Under the pieces are notes generated by a model, which was not told the origin of the DNA, did no database searches, and was given only the letters and a program-made list of their open reading frames with translations. Of a stretch of 26,679 nt of DNA, positions 1-7,235 are shown piece after piece. The translations under genes were made by a program, and so were the position numbers. Within the stretch, counting starts at the first letter, position 1, and every line of letters starts with the position of its first letter. Source of the stretch: a virus; the IMG/VR virus record IMGVR_UViG_3300032240_001806, positions 1 through 26,679 of that record; one strand, 5' to 3'.

Positions 1-78
1 AAAGAAACAAACACACAACAACCATTAACAGAGCTAGATGATGCATACCATGCCCAACAGTTTAGAACACCTAAATAA
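1..78 (+). CDS. 3' end of an unknown gene (partial)
   Basis: Frame 1 is open from the first base to a TAA at 76-78, giving 25 residues that end AQQFRTPK. It overlaps the start of the helicase gene by about 30-40 bases, which fits the tightly overlapping gene order seen throughout this rightward block. The visible part is too short to recognise a family. It could instead be a chance open frame, but the next gene has no clear ribosome site of its own and would gain from being coupled to an upstream reading frame. Confidence 0.5.
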   Translation, partial: KETNTQQPLTELDDAYHAQQFRTPK

Positions 79-1678
79 AATTAGGAATAAGACTATTAAG
101 TATTATGGCCCGCCAGGAACGGGTAAAACTAATACATTAGTTCAAGAAATACTTACTAAGCATTTAGCTGAAGGTATTAAACCACAAGATATAGCTTTTA
201 TATCTTTTACAAATAAAGCTGTTAACACAGCAATAGCTAGAGCTCTAAATGCATTTCCACAATACACTATAAAAGATTTTCAAAGATTTAAAACATTACA
301 TAAATATTGTAAGAAATATTTTACTCATGAAGTATTTGATCCACAAAGATGTATGATTGATTTTGCATTAGAAAGTCAAATTATAAAAAGTTCTGATAAT
401 AGATTAGATGATGATTCTTTTGTTTATACAGATTGGTCTTTACATATCTATGATAAAGCAAGAAACATGATGCAACCTGTTGAAGAAGTTTATCGTAAAG
501 AAACATATAAAAGAGAATCCTTACATTTATTATTAAAAAAGGTTGAAGCCTACAATAAATATAAAAAACAAGGAGAAACTAAATATATGGATTTCACTGA
601 TATGATTGAACGTACTATTGATGAAGTTAATTTTCCACCATTAGAAGTTCTAATATTAGATGAGGCACAAGATTTTACACCATTACAATGGTCAGTTGTT
701 TATAAGATGGCGGATAACGCTAATAAGATTTATCTAGCTGGAGATGATGACCAAGCAATTTATAGATGGAATGGTTCAGAATATAAATACTTTACAACAT
801 ATTTTCCTGGCGAAAAGAAAGTTCTTACTCAAACAAGACGATTTGGAAAAGAGATACATAGGTTTTCTCAAATAGTAAGACAAGGAATATTAGATAGTGA
901 AGAAAAACAATTTTTACATAATCCTGATATTAAAGATAGTGTTAATGGATATAGAGCATTTAATGATGTTAAGTTTGATAAGTATAAAGGCAGTTGGTAT
1001 TTATTGGGTAGAATTAGCACAACTGTTAATGAACTTAGAATGATGGCTAAGACTAAAGGTTTATACTTTATGGATAATAAAGGTAATAAATCTTTTACTA
1101 ATAATAAATGGAAAGCTATTAAAACTTGGAAAACATTATGCAATGGAGAAAAGATAGGTAAAGAAGAAGCACAAAACTTTTATAAATATACTAGATATAT
1201 AGCTAAAGATTTATATAGAAAAAAAGAATTCTGGGATGAACAAGATAAATTTAACTTATATAGTTTTGAAGATTTAAAATCATGGTGTGGATTAACTATA
1301 AAAGATGAACTTAAAGGAAAGGATTGGTCTCATGTTTTAAAAAGAAATATTACACCAACAGAAGTTACTTATATCAATATTCTATTACAGAAGTACGGAG
1401 AAGATCAGTTAGATAAAGAACCTAATATGATTATAGATACTGTGCATTCTGTAAAAGGAGGGGAGGCAGATAATGTTTTGGTTTATTTTAAAGCAGATTA
1501 TGCTTCTCAATATCAAAACAAAACGGTGCAGGAAAAAATGGACGAAAAAAGAGTAGTTTATGTTGCTGTAACCAGAGCTAAGTATTCATTACATTTACTA
1601 AGCTCTGATCACAAGTATAACTATCCAATAGGGGAAGACTACTTAAAATACTTAAAGGAAAAAAGAAATGACCAATAA
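38..1678 (+). CDS. UvrD/Rep-like superfamily 1 DNA helicase
   Basis: ATP-driven 3'-5' DNA helicase, probably for phage replication or repair. All SF1A signature motifs are present in order: Walker A GPPGTGKT at residues 24-31, Walker B DEAQD at 208-212, motif III GDDDQAIYR at 235-243, motif V with HSVKGGE at about 470-476, and motif VI VAVTRAK at 509-515. At 546 residues it is shorter than bacterial UvrD (about 720), as is common for phage versions. ATGs at 38, 41 and 50 are all possible starts and none has a good Shine-Dalgarno, so the exact N-terminus is uncertain. The next gene overlaps its end by 11 bases and the polymerase follows, so it belongs to the replication operon. Confidence 0.93.
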   Translation: MMHTMPNSLEHLNKIRNKTIKYYGPPGTGKTNTLVQEILTKHLAEGIKPQDIAFISFTNKAVNTAIARALNAFPQYTIKDFQRFKTLHKYCKKYFTHEVFDPQRCMIDFALESQIIKSSDNRLDDDSFVYTDWSLHIYDKARNMMQPVEEVYRKETYKRESLHLLLKKVEAYNKYKKQGETKYMDFTDMIERTIDEVNFPPLEVLILDEAQDFTPLQWSVVYKMADNANKIYLAGDDDQAIYRWNGSEYKYFTTYFPGEKKVLTQTRRFGKEIHRFSQIVRQGILDSEEKQFLHNPDIKDSVNGYRAFNDVKFDKYKGSWYLLGRISTTVNELRMMAKTKGLYFMDNKGNKSFTNNKWKAIKTWKTLCNGEKIGKEEAQNFYKYTRYIAKDLYRKKEFWDEQDKFNLYSFEDLKSWCGLTIKDELKGKDWSHVLKRNITPTEVTYINILLQKYGEDQLDKEPNMIIDTVHSVKGGEADNVLVYFKADYASQYQNKTVQEKMDEKRVVYVAVTRAKYSLHLLSSDHKYNYPIGEDYLKYLKEKRNDQ

Positions 1679-1883
1679 AGCGTTTTTTAAACAAGTAGGT
1701 GGTTCTCATTACAAAGTTATGAAGATACAGCCTTCTAAATTTATAAATGAAAATAATTTACTATTTGCAGAGGGTAATGCAATAAAGTATATATGCAGAC
1801 ACAAATTAAAAGGAAAAAAAGAAGATATTTTAAAAGCCATTCATTATTTAGAAATGGTTTTAGAAAGGGATTACAATGGCTAG
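1668..1883 (+). CDS. DUF3310 family small protein
   Basis: 71 residues matching the pattern of the phage family DUF3310 (also called SaV-like or nucleotide-kinase-like). It has an N-terminal VGGSHYK, then IQP..FI..N, then EGNAIKYICRHK, and a C-terminal KAIHYLEM helix. The biochemical function of the family is not established; members commonly sit among phage DNA metabolism genes, as here between helicase and polymerase. It overlaps the helicase by 11 bases and the polymerase by 8, consistent with translational coupling. Recognition of the family is confident; any enzymatic role is not. Confidence 0.85.
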   Translation: MTNKAFFKQVGGSHYKVMKIQPSKFINENNLLFAEGNAIKYICRHKLKGKKEDILKAIHYLEMVLERDYNG

Positions 1884-3747
1884 TTTGCAGTATTCATTAA
1901 CATTTAAAAAAAGTATTTGGTTATGTCCTTCTGAATATAAGGATTTATCTAATGCAACTGAAATAGCAATTGACTTAGAAACTAGAGACGATGGCATTAG
2001 TGAAGGATTAGGAGCTGGTTGGGCTATTGGTAAAGGTTATGTAATAGGTTTTGCTGTGGCAGTTGAAGGATGGCAAGGTTATTATCCATTTGATCACTTT
2101 GGTGGTGGCAACATGATACCTGAACAAGTTATTAGCTATATGAAAGAAGTTTGTGCACTACCTTGTAAAAAAATATTTCATAATGCTCAATACGATTTAG
2201 GTTGGCTACAAGCTATGGGTATTCAAGTTAATGGAGAAATTGTAGATACAATGGTTGCAGCAGCAATCGTTGATGAAAACAGATGGGCATATAATCTAAA
2301 CTCATTGGCTAAAGATTACTTAGGCGAAATTAAAGCTGAGACTGATCTTAAAGAAGCTGCCAAAGATCATGGCATTGATCCTAAAGCTGAGATGTGGAAG
2401 TTACCAGCAGAACATGTTGGTTTCTACGCGGAACAAGATGCACGGCTCACGCTAAAGCTATGGGGATTTCTAAAGAACGAAATCATTAAACAAAATCTAA
2501 CTACTATTTGGGAAATGGAATCTAAATTACTTCCTATTCTAATTAAGATGAGACAAAAAGGAATTAGAGTAGATGTGGATAAAGCCCAAACAATGATTAA
2601 AGATTTTGAAAAACAAGAGAAACAAATCTTATTAAAGATTAAAGCTATTGTTGGTAAAGATATAGATATCTGGGCGGCAAGACAAATAGGAGAAGCTTTT
2701 GATAAGTTAAAGATAGCTTATCCAAGAACTGCTAAGAGTAATGAACCAAGCTTTACAGCTAACTGGTTAACTAATTGTAATCATGAAGTAGCTAAACTTA
2801 TAGTTCAAGCTAGAGAGATAAATAAATTTCATGGAACTTTCTTGCAAAGCATTATGAGATATCAGATAAAAGGTAGAATACATGCTGAGATTAATCAATT
2901 AAGATCAGATTCAGGAGGAACTGTATCTGGACGTATCTCTATGTCTAATCCAAACTTACAACAGATACCTGCTCGTAATAAAGATTTTGGTCCTAAGATT
3001 AGATCTTTATTTTTACCAGATGAAGATTGTAAGTGGGGTTCATTTGACTATTCACAACAAGAACCACGAATGGTTGTGCATTACGCAGCGTCAGTTGGCT
3101 ATGAAGGATCACAAGAACTTATTAAAGCATATGAAAATGCTTCAGCAGACTTTCACCAAACAGTTGCTGATATGATAGGTATAGATCGTTCACAAGCTAA
3201 AACAATTGGTTTAGGTTTAATGTATGGAATGGGTAATACTAAACTTGCAACGTCTTTAGGTTTATCTAAAGAAGAAGCAGAAGATATTATTATCAAATAT
3301 AATAGAAAAGTTCCATTTGTTAAAAAGCTTATTAATCTTTGTATGGATAAAGCATCTAAAGAAGGTGCTATTAGAACTAAAAAAGGTCGTAAGTGTAGGT
3401 TTGATAGATGGGAACCTAAAGATTGGGTAATGGTAAATTCTGAAACATTTGAAACAGCTATTGCTAAATTTGGTGGACAAGAAAACATTAAAAGAGCTGG
3501 AACATATAAAGCTTTAAATAGACTTATACAGGGTTCGGCAGCCGATCAAACTAAACAAGCAGTTATTGATTGTCATGAAGCAGGACATACTCCGTTACTA
3601 CAGATCCATGATGAATTATGTTTTAACATTAAAGATGAAGCTAAAGATGTTAAAATAATTAAAAAGACTATGGAAAGCTGTATAGAGTTTAAAGTTCCAA
3701 GCTTAGTTGATGTAGCAATAGGTAATAGTTGGGGCGAAGTTGAATGA
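1876..3747 (+). CDS. polA: Family A DNA polymerase with 3'-5' exonuclease domain
   Basis: Replicative DNA polymerase of the Pol I family, 623 residues, with no 5'-nuclease domain. The proofreading exonuclease is intact: Exo I D33/E35 (DLE), Exo II D107 (NAQYD) and Exo III Y184xxxD188. Polymerase motif A has FDYSQQEPR with D391, motif B has RSQAK...YG at 438-451, and motif C has HDE at 578-580. At the position equivalent to E. coli Phe762 the residue is Leu446, a variant known from marine virioplankton polymerases and associated by others with replication style. It overlaps the DUF3310 gene by 8 bases and the HNH gene by ATGA. A GC-rich CACGGCTCACG repeat lies within the Exo III coding segment. 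Confidence 0.96.
   Translation: MASLQYSLTFKKSIWLCPSEYKDLSNATEIAIDLETRDDGISEGLGAGWAIGKGYVIGFAVAVEGWQGYYPFDHFGGGNMIPEQVISYMKEVCALPCKKIFHNAQYDLGWLQAMGIQVNGEIVDTMVAAAIVDENRWAYNLNSLAKDYLGEIKAETDLKEAAKDHGIDPKAEMWKLPAEHVGFYAEQDARLTLKLWGFLKNEIIKQNLTTIWEMESKLLPILIKMRQKGIRVDVDKAQTMIKDFEKQEKQILLKIKAIVGKDIDIWAARQIGEAFDKLKIAYPRTAKSNEPSFTANWLTNCNHEVAKLIVQAREINKFHGTFLQSIMRYQIKGRIHAEINQLRSDSGGTVSGRISMSNPNLQQIPARNKDFGPKIRSLFLPDEDCKWGSFDYSQQEPRMVVHYAASVGYEGSQELIKAYENASADFHQTVADMIGIDRSQAKTIGLGLMYGMGNTKLATSLGLSKEEAEDIIIKYNRKVPFVKKLINLCMDKASKEGAIRTKKGRKCRFDRWEPKDWVMVNSETFETAIAKFGGQENIKRAGTYKALNRLIQGSAADQTKQAVIDCHEAGHTPLLQIHDELCFNIKDEAKDVKIIKKTMESCIEFKVPSLVDVAIGNSWGEVE
2441..2451 (+). repeat. Heptad repeat copy in polA (CACGGCTCACG)
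   Basis: The 11-mer CACGGCTCACG matches the core of the dispersed (CACGGNN)2 repeat found at 4755, 9391 and 11699. Here it encodes A-R-L-T immediately after the Exo III aspartate, where the protein sequence is conserved, so this copy may be coincidental. The CGG arginine codon is unusual in this AT-rich gene. Confidence 0.4.
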
Positions 3748-4259
3748 AGACCTGTACAAGATGCGGTAAAACATTAAGTCTTGATAGCTTTTATAAAAGA
3801 AAAAAAGCAACTGATGGACTTAATAGTGAATGTAAAAACTGTACATGGGACATAAATAAAACATATAGGAGCACTGAAAATGGTTTTATGACTAATCTTT
3901 TTCTTCGTATAAAATATAGGGTAAATAATTCACAACGTGTTAAAAATCTTCCTGAAAATGAAAAAGATAAACATCGTTGTACTATAACAAAAAAAAGATT
4001 TATAGAACTTTTTGAATTACATAAAAAAAGATACGGATATACTTGTGCATTAACAGGAGTTCCAATAGTACCTAAACCCACCTCTATGAAAGAAACTAAT
4101 AAAAGTAATTCAGTTAGTGTAGATAGATTAGACCCAAATATTGGATATACAGAAGAAAACATTATATTTGTTTCTAATAAAGTTAATCAAATGAAAAGTG
4201 CAGTAACAAAAGAATTATGTATTGCTATTATAAAAGCATATGAAGAAAAGGGTTTATGA
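3744..4259 (+). CDS. HNH endonuclease-like protein with N-terminal zinc finger
   Basis: 171 residues. The N-terminus has two CxxC pairs (CTRC at about 4-7 and CKNC at about 30-33), suggesting a zinc ribbon. The C-terminal half has an HNH-like pattern: CALTG, then VSVDRLDP, GYTEENI and a final VNQMKS. This arrangement is typical of phage HNH nucleases with a Cys-x-x-Thr-Gly and DRxD core. It begins at the ATGA that ends polA, and free-standing HNH genes are often found next to replication genes, where they may act as homing endonucleases. A homing role here is inference; it could equally be a host-DNA or recombination nuclease. Confidence 0.75.
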   Translation: MKTCTRCGKTLSLDSFYKRKKATDGLNSECKNCTWDINKTYRSTENGFMTNLFLRIKYRVNNSQRVKNLPENEKDKHRCTITKKRFIELFELHKKRYGYTCALTGVPIVPKPTSMKETNKSNSVSVDRLDPNIGYTEENIIFVSNKVNQMKSAVTKELCIAIIKAYEEKGL

Positions 4260-4489
4260 ATTTAACAATTTATAAATGGGTAGCCGCAAGTATTAGTATT
4301 GCTTGTTCTATAATACAGGCAAGTGCAATTATTAATTTACAATGGATTGCATTTATTTTTTTAACTATATCTGTTTTAATGTGGACTTATATTTCATATA
4401 TTGAAAAAGATATGGCAAGATTATCACAACAAATAGTATTTATATTACTTAGTTTTGTTGCTATATATAATTGGATTAAATATAAATGA
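4256..4489 (+). CDS. Small three-helix membrane protein
   Basis: 77 residues with three predicted membrane segments: roughly residues 7-25, 30-48 and 59-74. Short polar links and a C-terminal IKYK lie between and after them. It starts at the ATGA overlap with the HNH gene and its stop overlaps the next start the same way. I do not recognise a characterised family; the three-helix layout vaguely resembles very short PnuC-like or holin-like proteins, but no motif supports either. Confidence 0.75.
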   Translation: MNLTIYKWVAASISIACSIIQASAIINLQWIAFIFLTISVLMWTYISYIEKDMARLSQQIVFILLSFVAIYNWIKYK

Positions 4490-4548
4490 TTACTTATTTA
4501 GCTATCAGCACAATGCTTTTAGTAGCAATGGCAATGTTTGGAATATGA
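4486..4548 (+). CDS. 20-residue transmembrane microprotein
   Basis: An ATG at 4486 opens a 21-codon frame (MITYLAIS... ending MAMFGI) that fills the gap between two genes exactly. Its ATGA overlaps the stop of the three-helix protein, and its own stop at 4546-4548 overlaps the next ATG (4545) in another ATGA. The peptide is almost entirely hydrophobic and long enough for one membrane span. Double ATGA coupling and hydrophobicity argue for real translation; length alone does not. Function unknown. Confidence 0.6.
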   Translation: MITYLAISTMLLVAMAMFGI

Positions 4549-4733
4549 TTAGGATAAACCCTCCTATTCCATTAAGTACTCCTAAAGGAGATGCTTATGC
4601 TCATTTCTTAATTGATTACGGTATGGAAGAAGATTTATTATGGGTATGTTTTATAAACAAGACAGGTGAGTGTTGGACATTTAAGAATAGTAAGATAAGA
4701 CTGAAAACTAATTATACATTTAATAGAAAATGA
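4545..4733 (+). CDS. Conserved phage hypothetical protein
   Basis: 62 residues from the ATG at 4545 (MIRINPPIPL...). The frame is open further upstream to 4455, but that extension would run through the two preceding genes, and the internal ATG sits in an ATGA overlap, so I choose it. The protein begins with a proline-rich IRINPPIPL stretch followed by GDAYAHFLIDYG, DLLWVCF and a TGECWTF segment, which looks like a small beta-rich domain of a type I have seen in tailed phages. No function is known. Its stop overlaps the ParB-like gene by ATGA. Confidence 0.8.
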   Translation: MIRINPPIPLSTPKGDAYAHFLIDYGMEEDLLWVCFINKTGECWTFKNSKIRLKTNYTFNRK

Positions 4734-5191
4734 CCGAGACTAAGTTATCAGGAATCACGGCTCACGGGCCTTTGACAGTTATACATCCTCTGTATCAAAT
4801 ATTTCCACATAGATTAGAAGTTATTAAGTTTGAAGATATTATGACTACTCATGTTCCTCATCATGAATTTAAGATACAGATAAGAGAAGATATAAAGAAA
4901 AACGGTCTGTTGTGTCCTTTAGTACTTACTAAAGAAAATGATAAATATGATTTACATAGTGGTAATCATAGATATGCTTTTATTAAAAAACATGCAAATG
5001 CTTCATTATGCTATGTTGCAAGAAATAAAGATGAGTTATTTTTTTTAACTGCTCTTAATAAAATAGTTTGGGAAAAACATAGTAATAAAGAATTAATATC
5101 AAATTTTGAATTTTTATTTGAAGATAAAATGAAAAAGCACACAGACAAGTGTCTTCATCTCCTGACTGAAGGAGTTATAAAAAGTAGATAA
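4730..5191 (+). CDS. ParB/sulfiredoxin-like domain protein
   Basis: 153 residues. After an N-terminal tail there is a ParB N-terminal-like fold: KFEDIMTTHVPH, then an IREDIKKNGLLCPLVL helix-strand, then LHSGNHRYAFIKK, which carries the G-x-H-R signature of ParB/Srx CTPase-nuclease domains. No helix-turn-helix follows, so it is a stand-alone domain like those in many phages and conjugative elements; it could bind nucleotide or act as a nuclease. The N-terminal residues I-T-A-H-G-P are encoded by a copy of the dispersed GC-rich repeat (4755-4770), as if it had been inserted near the 5' end. This is the last gene of the first rightward block. Confidence 0.75.
   Translation: MTETKLSGITAHGPLTVIHPLYQIFPHRLEVIKFEDIMTTHVPHHEFKIQIREDIKKNGLLCPLVLTKENDKYDLHSGNHRYAFIKKHANASLCYVARNKDELFFLTALNKIVWEKHSNKELISNFEFLFEDKMKKHTDKCLHLLTEGVIKSR
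4755..4770 (+). repeat. Heptad repeat copy in the ParB-like gene
   Basis: TCACGGCTCACGGGCC, two CACGGNN units in tandem. The 14-mer TCACGGCTCACGGG is repeated exactly at 9391-9404, and its last 13 bases at 11699-11711. It is strikingly GC-rich against its surroundings and encodes residues about 9-14 of the ParB-like protein. Confidence 0.85.
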
Positions 5192-5199
5192 ATTAAGAA

Positions 5200-5406
5200 C
5201 TAAGAAGCGATATCTAAATCTTCTTCTGCTAGTTCTTGTCTGATATTAAATACAGCTTGTTCTCTTAACTGTCTCTTAATTTCTTTAAGTTCCAGTTCAA
5301 TCTGCATCATATCTATTGTCTCTGATCCTTTTTCTAAAAACATTTGATTCCATTTTGATTCAAGAATCATTTTTTTAGCGACTAGAGACTCATTGTTATG
5401 AAACAT
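5200..5406 (-). CDS. Small hypothetical protein, helical
   Basis: 68 residues if started at the ATG at 5406, which has AGGAA five bases upstream; an earlier ATG at 5418 lies deeper in the preceding gene. The sequence is charged and helical (ELELKEIKRQLREQ), ending EEDLDIAS, and could form a coiled coil. It overlaps the end of the 5396-5587 gene and ends eight bases from the convergent ParB-like gene. Family not recognised. Confidence 0.65.
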   Translation of the reverse strand: MFHNNESLVAKKMILESKWNQMFLEKGSETIDMMQIELELKEIKRQLREQAVFNIRQELAEEDLDIAS

Positions 5407-5587
5407 TAAGTTCCTCATATGTTAGGAAAACTTTAGACGGACTATAAGTTACTTCTTTAGCCCAAGATCCTTTGCCTTCACTAAGCTCTGTTAAGAAGTT
5501 ACGCTTCGCTTCATCATCATCTACTGCATTTACGTCAAGCACTATGCGTTGACCAGCATACCTAGCGGTAAAGCGATACGACTTCAT
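5396..5587 (-). CDS. Small hypothetical protein
   Basis: 63 residues (MKSYRFTARYAG...), possibly a small beta-alpha domain: an RFTARYAG strand, IVLDVNAVDDDEAKRNFL, then a WAKEV strand. Its start lies only a few bases downstream of a good promoter at 5594-5622, so the message may have almost no leader. It heads a two-gene leftward unit that diverges from the RHH regulator gene at 5697, which may control it. Family not recognised. Confidence 0.65.
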   Translation of the reverse strand: MKSYRFTARYAGQRIVLDVNAVDDDEAKRNFLTELSEGKGSWAKEVTYSPSKVFLTYEELNVS

Positions 5588-5593
5588 AAGATA

Positions 5594-5622
5594 ATCTTAT
5601 ATAAGCTAAGACGGTTTGTCAA
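5594..5622 (-). promoter_or_regulatory. Leftward sigma70-type promoter with near-leaderless start
   Basis: On the minus strand TTGACA (5622-5617) is followed after 17 bases by TAAGAT (5599-5594). The ATG of the 63-residue gene begins only 6 bases after the -10 box, so initiation would fall at or next to the start codon. A second TTGACA points the other way at 5629-5634, so the two -35 boxes form an inverted repeat, TGTCAA-N6-TTGACA (5617-5634), which could double as an operator. Confidence 0.6.
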
Positions 5623-5636
5623 TATTAGTTGACATT

Positions 5637-5667
5637 TTGATAGGATAGACTTAACTAAAGATATTAT
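5637..5667 (+). promoter_or_regulatory. Possible rightward promoter for the RHH regulator
   Basis: TTGATA (5637-5642) and TATTAT (5662-5667) are separated by 19 bases, longer than ideal. A perfect TTGACA at 5629 lacks a good -10 at normal spacing. The AGGAG ribosome site at 5686-5690 leads into the ATG at 5697. A rightward promoter is expected in this divergent gap, but its exact position is uncertain. Confidence 0.35.
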
Positions 5668-5696
5668 GATAAAAATTAAACTTTTAGGAGACCTCA

Positions 5697-5894
5697 ATGG
5701 ATATAAGTAAATGGAAAAGCGTTGCAATACGAATTGAAGATTATAAAATATTAAAAAGTTTATGTGGTAAAAAGTTTAGAGCTCCAGCAAGTATGATTTC
5801 TAAATTAGTTCACGATTACTGTAAATTTCAAGCTACAAAAGAAAAAGTAAAATACGAAGTATTTATTAAAAATCTTTTAAATAATAAAAATTAA
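5697..5894 (+). CDS. Ribbon-helix-helix (RHH) DNA-binding protein
   Basis: 65 residues. The first 45 fit an Arc/MetJ/CopG-type RHH: a beta strand KSVAIRI, a helix EDYKILKSLCGKK, a turn with RAPASM, and a second helix ISKLVHDYCKF. RHH proteins dimerise and insert the paired strand into the DNA major groove, usually as repressors. It has a clear AGGAG ribosome site and diverges from two leftward genes across a palindromic -35 region, so autorepression or control of the leftward pair is plausible. It is similar to the 57-residue protein at 9575-9748 (shared SKxKSV...IExYKIL), suggesting a paralogous pair. Confidence 0.7.
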   Translation: MDISKWKSVAIRIEDYKILKSLCGKKFRAPASMISKLVHDYCKFQATKEKVKYEVFIKNLLNNKN

Positions 5895-5900
5895 TGTTGC

Positions 5901-5925
5901 TTTATTAGCTGATTATGCTAATAAA
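5901..5925 (+). other. Perfect 9-bp hairpin before the next start codon
   Basis: TTTATTAGC (5901-5909) pairs perfectly with GCTAATAAA (5917-5925) around a 7-base loop. It lies six bases after the RHH stop and five bases before the ATG at 5931, with no T-run after it. It is more likely a translation-masking or mRNA-stability element than a terminator. Confidence 0.5.
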
Positions 5926-5930
5926 CTAAT

Positions 5931-6218
5931 ATGGATGAAGATCAAGAAGATATACATACAGAATTTTTACATTGTTTAAGTTTTCTTTCTAAAAAATTAA
6001 CTAAATTTCAATACGAACTTGTATGCCAAATTATGTTTAACTTATATATGGGTAAAACGTATGGATTTGATCCTGCTTTTGATGAAAGATTTATGCCTTT
6101 AACTAAAATTTATTGGTATAGCAAAGGTAAAAACAACTTTAATAAAAAAAATATTCCTAAAACTGAGAAAAACGCTAAAATATTTACAGTGTATGATGGT
6201 GGTAAAACTAAAAAATAA
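5931..6218 (+). CDS. Hypothetical protein
   Basis: 95 residues: acidic N-terminus (DEDQEDIHTEF), a helical middle (LSFLSKKLTKFQYELVCQIMFNLYMG) and a basic lysine-rich C-terminus. No Shine-Dalgarno is visible and a hairpin lies immediately upstream of the start, so translation may be controlled or coupled. I do not recognise a family. Confidence 0.6.
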   Translation: MDEDQEDIHTEFLHCLSFLSKKLTKFQYELVCQIMFNLYMGKTYGFDPAFDERFMPLTKIYWYSKGKNNFNKKNIPKTEKNAKIFTVYDGGKTKK

Positions 6219-6234
6219 CATTTACAATGTACGT

Positions 6235-6468
6235 ATGAAACGTACAAAACCTTTAAAACTCAAAGGACGTAGAGATTTATTTAATATTGATAAGCTCCAA
6301 AACATTATAGATGGCAACTTTTCTTCATGGAGTGGACAGGAGATAACAGACTTGCTATTAGCAATACATGATAACTACGATTATTTTGCTAAAAGCAAAC
6401 ATAGTCCCGAGATGACATTATATTATCATGACTTACTCGGTAGACTTGTTAAGACTTATGGGCATTGA
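6235..6468 (+). CDS. Hypothetical protein
   Basis: 77 residues from ATG 6235 (MKRTKPLKLKGRRDLF...). An in-frame ATG at 6193 would overlap the previous gene and add an unlikely N-terminus. The protein has a basic start and a helical core (WSGQEITDLLLAIHDNYDYFAKS) ending in LLGRLVKTYGH. Its stop lies inside the start of the next gene. Function unknown. Confidence 0.6.
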   Translation: MKRTKPLKLKGRRDLFNIDKLQNIIDGNFSSWSGQEITDLLLAIHDNYDYFAKSKHSPEMTLYYHDLLGRLVKTYGH

Positions 6469-6892
6469 ATTTGCTCAAACTATATTAGAAGATAAAGAAA
6501 TAGCTTCTGAACAGAAGTTATGGCGTGGAGTCTTGTGTAATGCAATAGAAGATACAATGCAAGGTTTATCAGATCGCAAAACAAGTATCTATAAAATGGA
6601 AGCACATGAATGGATAATAAACAAGGATGCTGATTTTCAATACGTATGTTATTGGTCAGGGTTTGATCCTGATTTAGTTAAAGAAAAATATTTATTAGCA
6701 GTTAAACGTGGAGATATTAAATTTACAGAAAAACAAATTAATTGGATAAAATATTATAGACATTACGAAGCCTATAAAAAAGAAAAAGATAAAGATAAAC
6801 GAAAAGAATATAAAAAGTTGGCAGATAAGTGGCGAAATATTGTTTTAAGTAGCACCACAGCTTTAGTAAGTTCTTTTTTAATAAACAGTTGA
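6458..6892 (+). CDS. Conserved phage hypothetical protein
   Basis: 144 residues from ATG 6458 (MGIEFAQTILEDKEIAS...), which overlaps the previous gene by 11 bases; an upstream in-frame ATG at 6428 is less likely. Features are a helical LWRGVLCNAIEDTM region, HEWIINKDADFQYVCYWSGFDPDLVKEKYL, and a strongly basic helix (YKKEKDKDKRKEYKK), suggesting nucleic-acid or protein contact. The layout reminds me of an uncharacterised protein common in marine phages, but no function can be assigned. Confidence 0.7.
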   Translation: MGIEFAQTILEDKEIASEQKLWRGVLCNAIEDTMQGLSDRKTSIYKMEAHEWIINKDADFQYVCYWSGFDPDLVKEKYLLAVKRGDIKFTEKQINWIKYYRHYEAYKKEKDKDKRKEYKKLADKWRNIVLSSTTALVSSFLINS

Positions 6893-6937
6893 TCCCATTA
6901 ATTTTATTTGAGATCATTACTGCCGAAAGGAGTATCT

Positions 6938-7075
6938 ATGGCAAAGAAAAAAGCAGAAACAATTCAAGATATCTTAGATAGAATACAAGAAGATATTGAT
7001 AATCTAAGAGAAAAAGTTGAAGAATTAGAATCTGATGTAGAATCTGATTTTGATGACGAAGAAGATGAAGAATAG
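6938..7075 (+). CDS. Acidic coiled-coil small protein
   Basis: 45 residues starting MAKKKAETIQDILD with a strong AAAGGAG ribosome site 8 bases upstream. A short basic start leads into a heptad-like helix (IDNLREKVEELE) and an extremely acidic tail of Asp/Glu. It ends just before a canonical terminator. The acidic coiled coil suggests a partner-binding or DNA-mimic role, but this is speculation. Confidence 0.75.
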   Translation: MAKKKAETIQDILDRIQEDIDNLREKVEELESDVESDFDDEEDEE

Positions 7076-7087
7076 TCTATAAATTAT

Positions 7088-7116
7088 TAGGGGCAGTTAA
7101 TCTGCCCCTATTCTCT
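7088..7116 (+). terminator. Rho-independent terminator
   Basis: Nine perfect base pairs, TAGGGGCAG (7088-7096) with CTGCCCCTA (7102-7110), around a 5-base loop, followed by a pyrimidine-rich TTCTCTCTGTT. It sits 12 bases after the acidic protein's stop and closes the transcription unit starting at the RHH gene. Confidence 0.8.
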
Positions 7117-7133
7117 CTGTTATAAAGCCCTTA

Positions 7134-7162
7134 TTGACATATATCACATTTCACATGATAAT
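7134..7162 (+). promoter_or_regulatory. Strong sigma70-type promoter P1 upstream of hsp20
   Basis: Perfect -35 TTGACA (7134-7139), a 17-base spacer, and -10 GATAAT (7157-7162, five of six consensus bases). This is the best promoter match in the window. Transcription would begin near 7169, where a terminator-like hairpin starts. Confidence 0.7.
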
Positions 7163-7168
7163 TAAATC

Positions 7169-7191
7169 ATAGAGTCTTTACTCTATTTTTT
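7169..7191 (+). terminator. Hairpin plus T-run at the P1 start site (attenuator-like)
   Basis: ATAGAGT (7169-7175) pairs with ACTCTAT (7180-7186) around a CTTT loop and runs into TTTTTCC. The structure looks like a weak intrinsic terminator placed right where P1 transcripts should start, so it could cause early termination, make a very short RNA, or terminate read-through from upstream. Confidence 0.5.
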
Positions 7192-7211
7192 CCTTTCATT
7201 GTTTAAAGTTT

Positions 7212-7235
7212 CCTGCCTCTTGAAAAAGAGGCAGG
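7212..7235 (+). other. Perfect 10-bp inverted repeat with GAAA loop overlapping P2
   Basis: CCTGCCTCTT (7212-7221) pairs perfectly with AAGAGGCAGG (7226-7235) around GAAA. The -35 box of the second promoter lies in the loop and inner stem, so on DNA this may be an operator, and in P1 transcripts a stable GNRA-type tetraloop hairpin. It lacks a convincing T-run. Confidence 0.6.

Noticed and set aside
868-1143. Minus-strand open frame of 91 codons inside the helicase
   Set aside because: Fully within a strongly supported gene on the other strand and hydrophobic only because AT-rich sense codons read that way in reverse; no ribosome site.
3153-3488. Two minus-strand frames inside polA
   Set aside because: Shadows of the polymerase gene; they cover conserved motif B coding and have no independent support.
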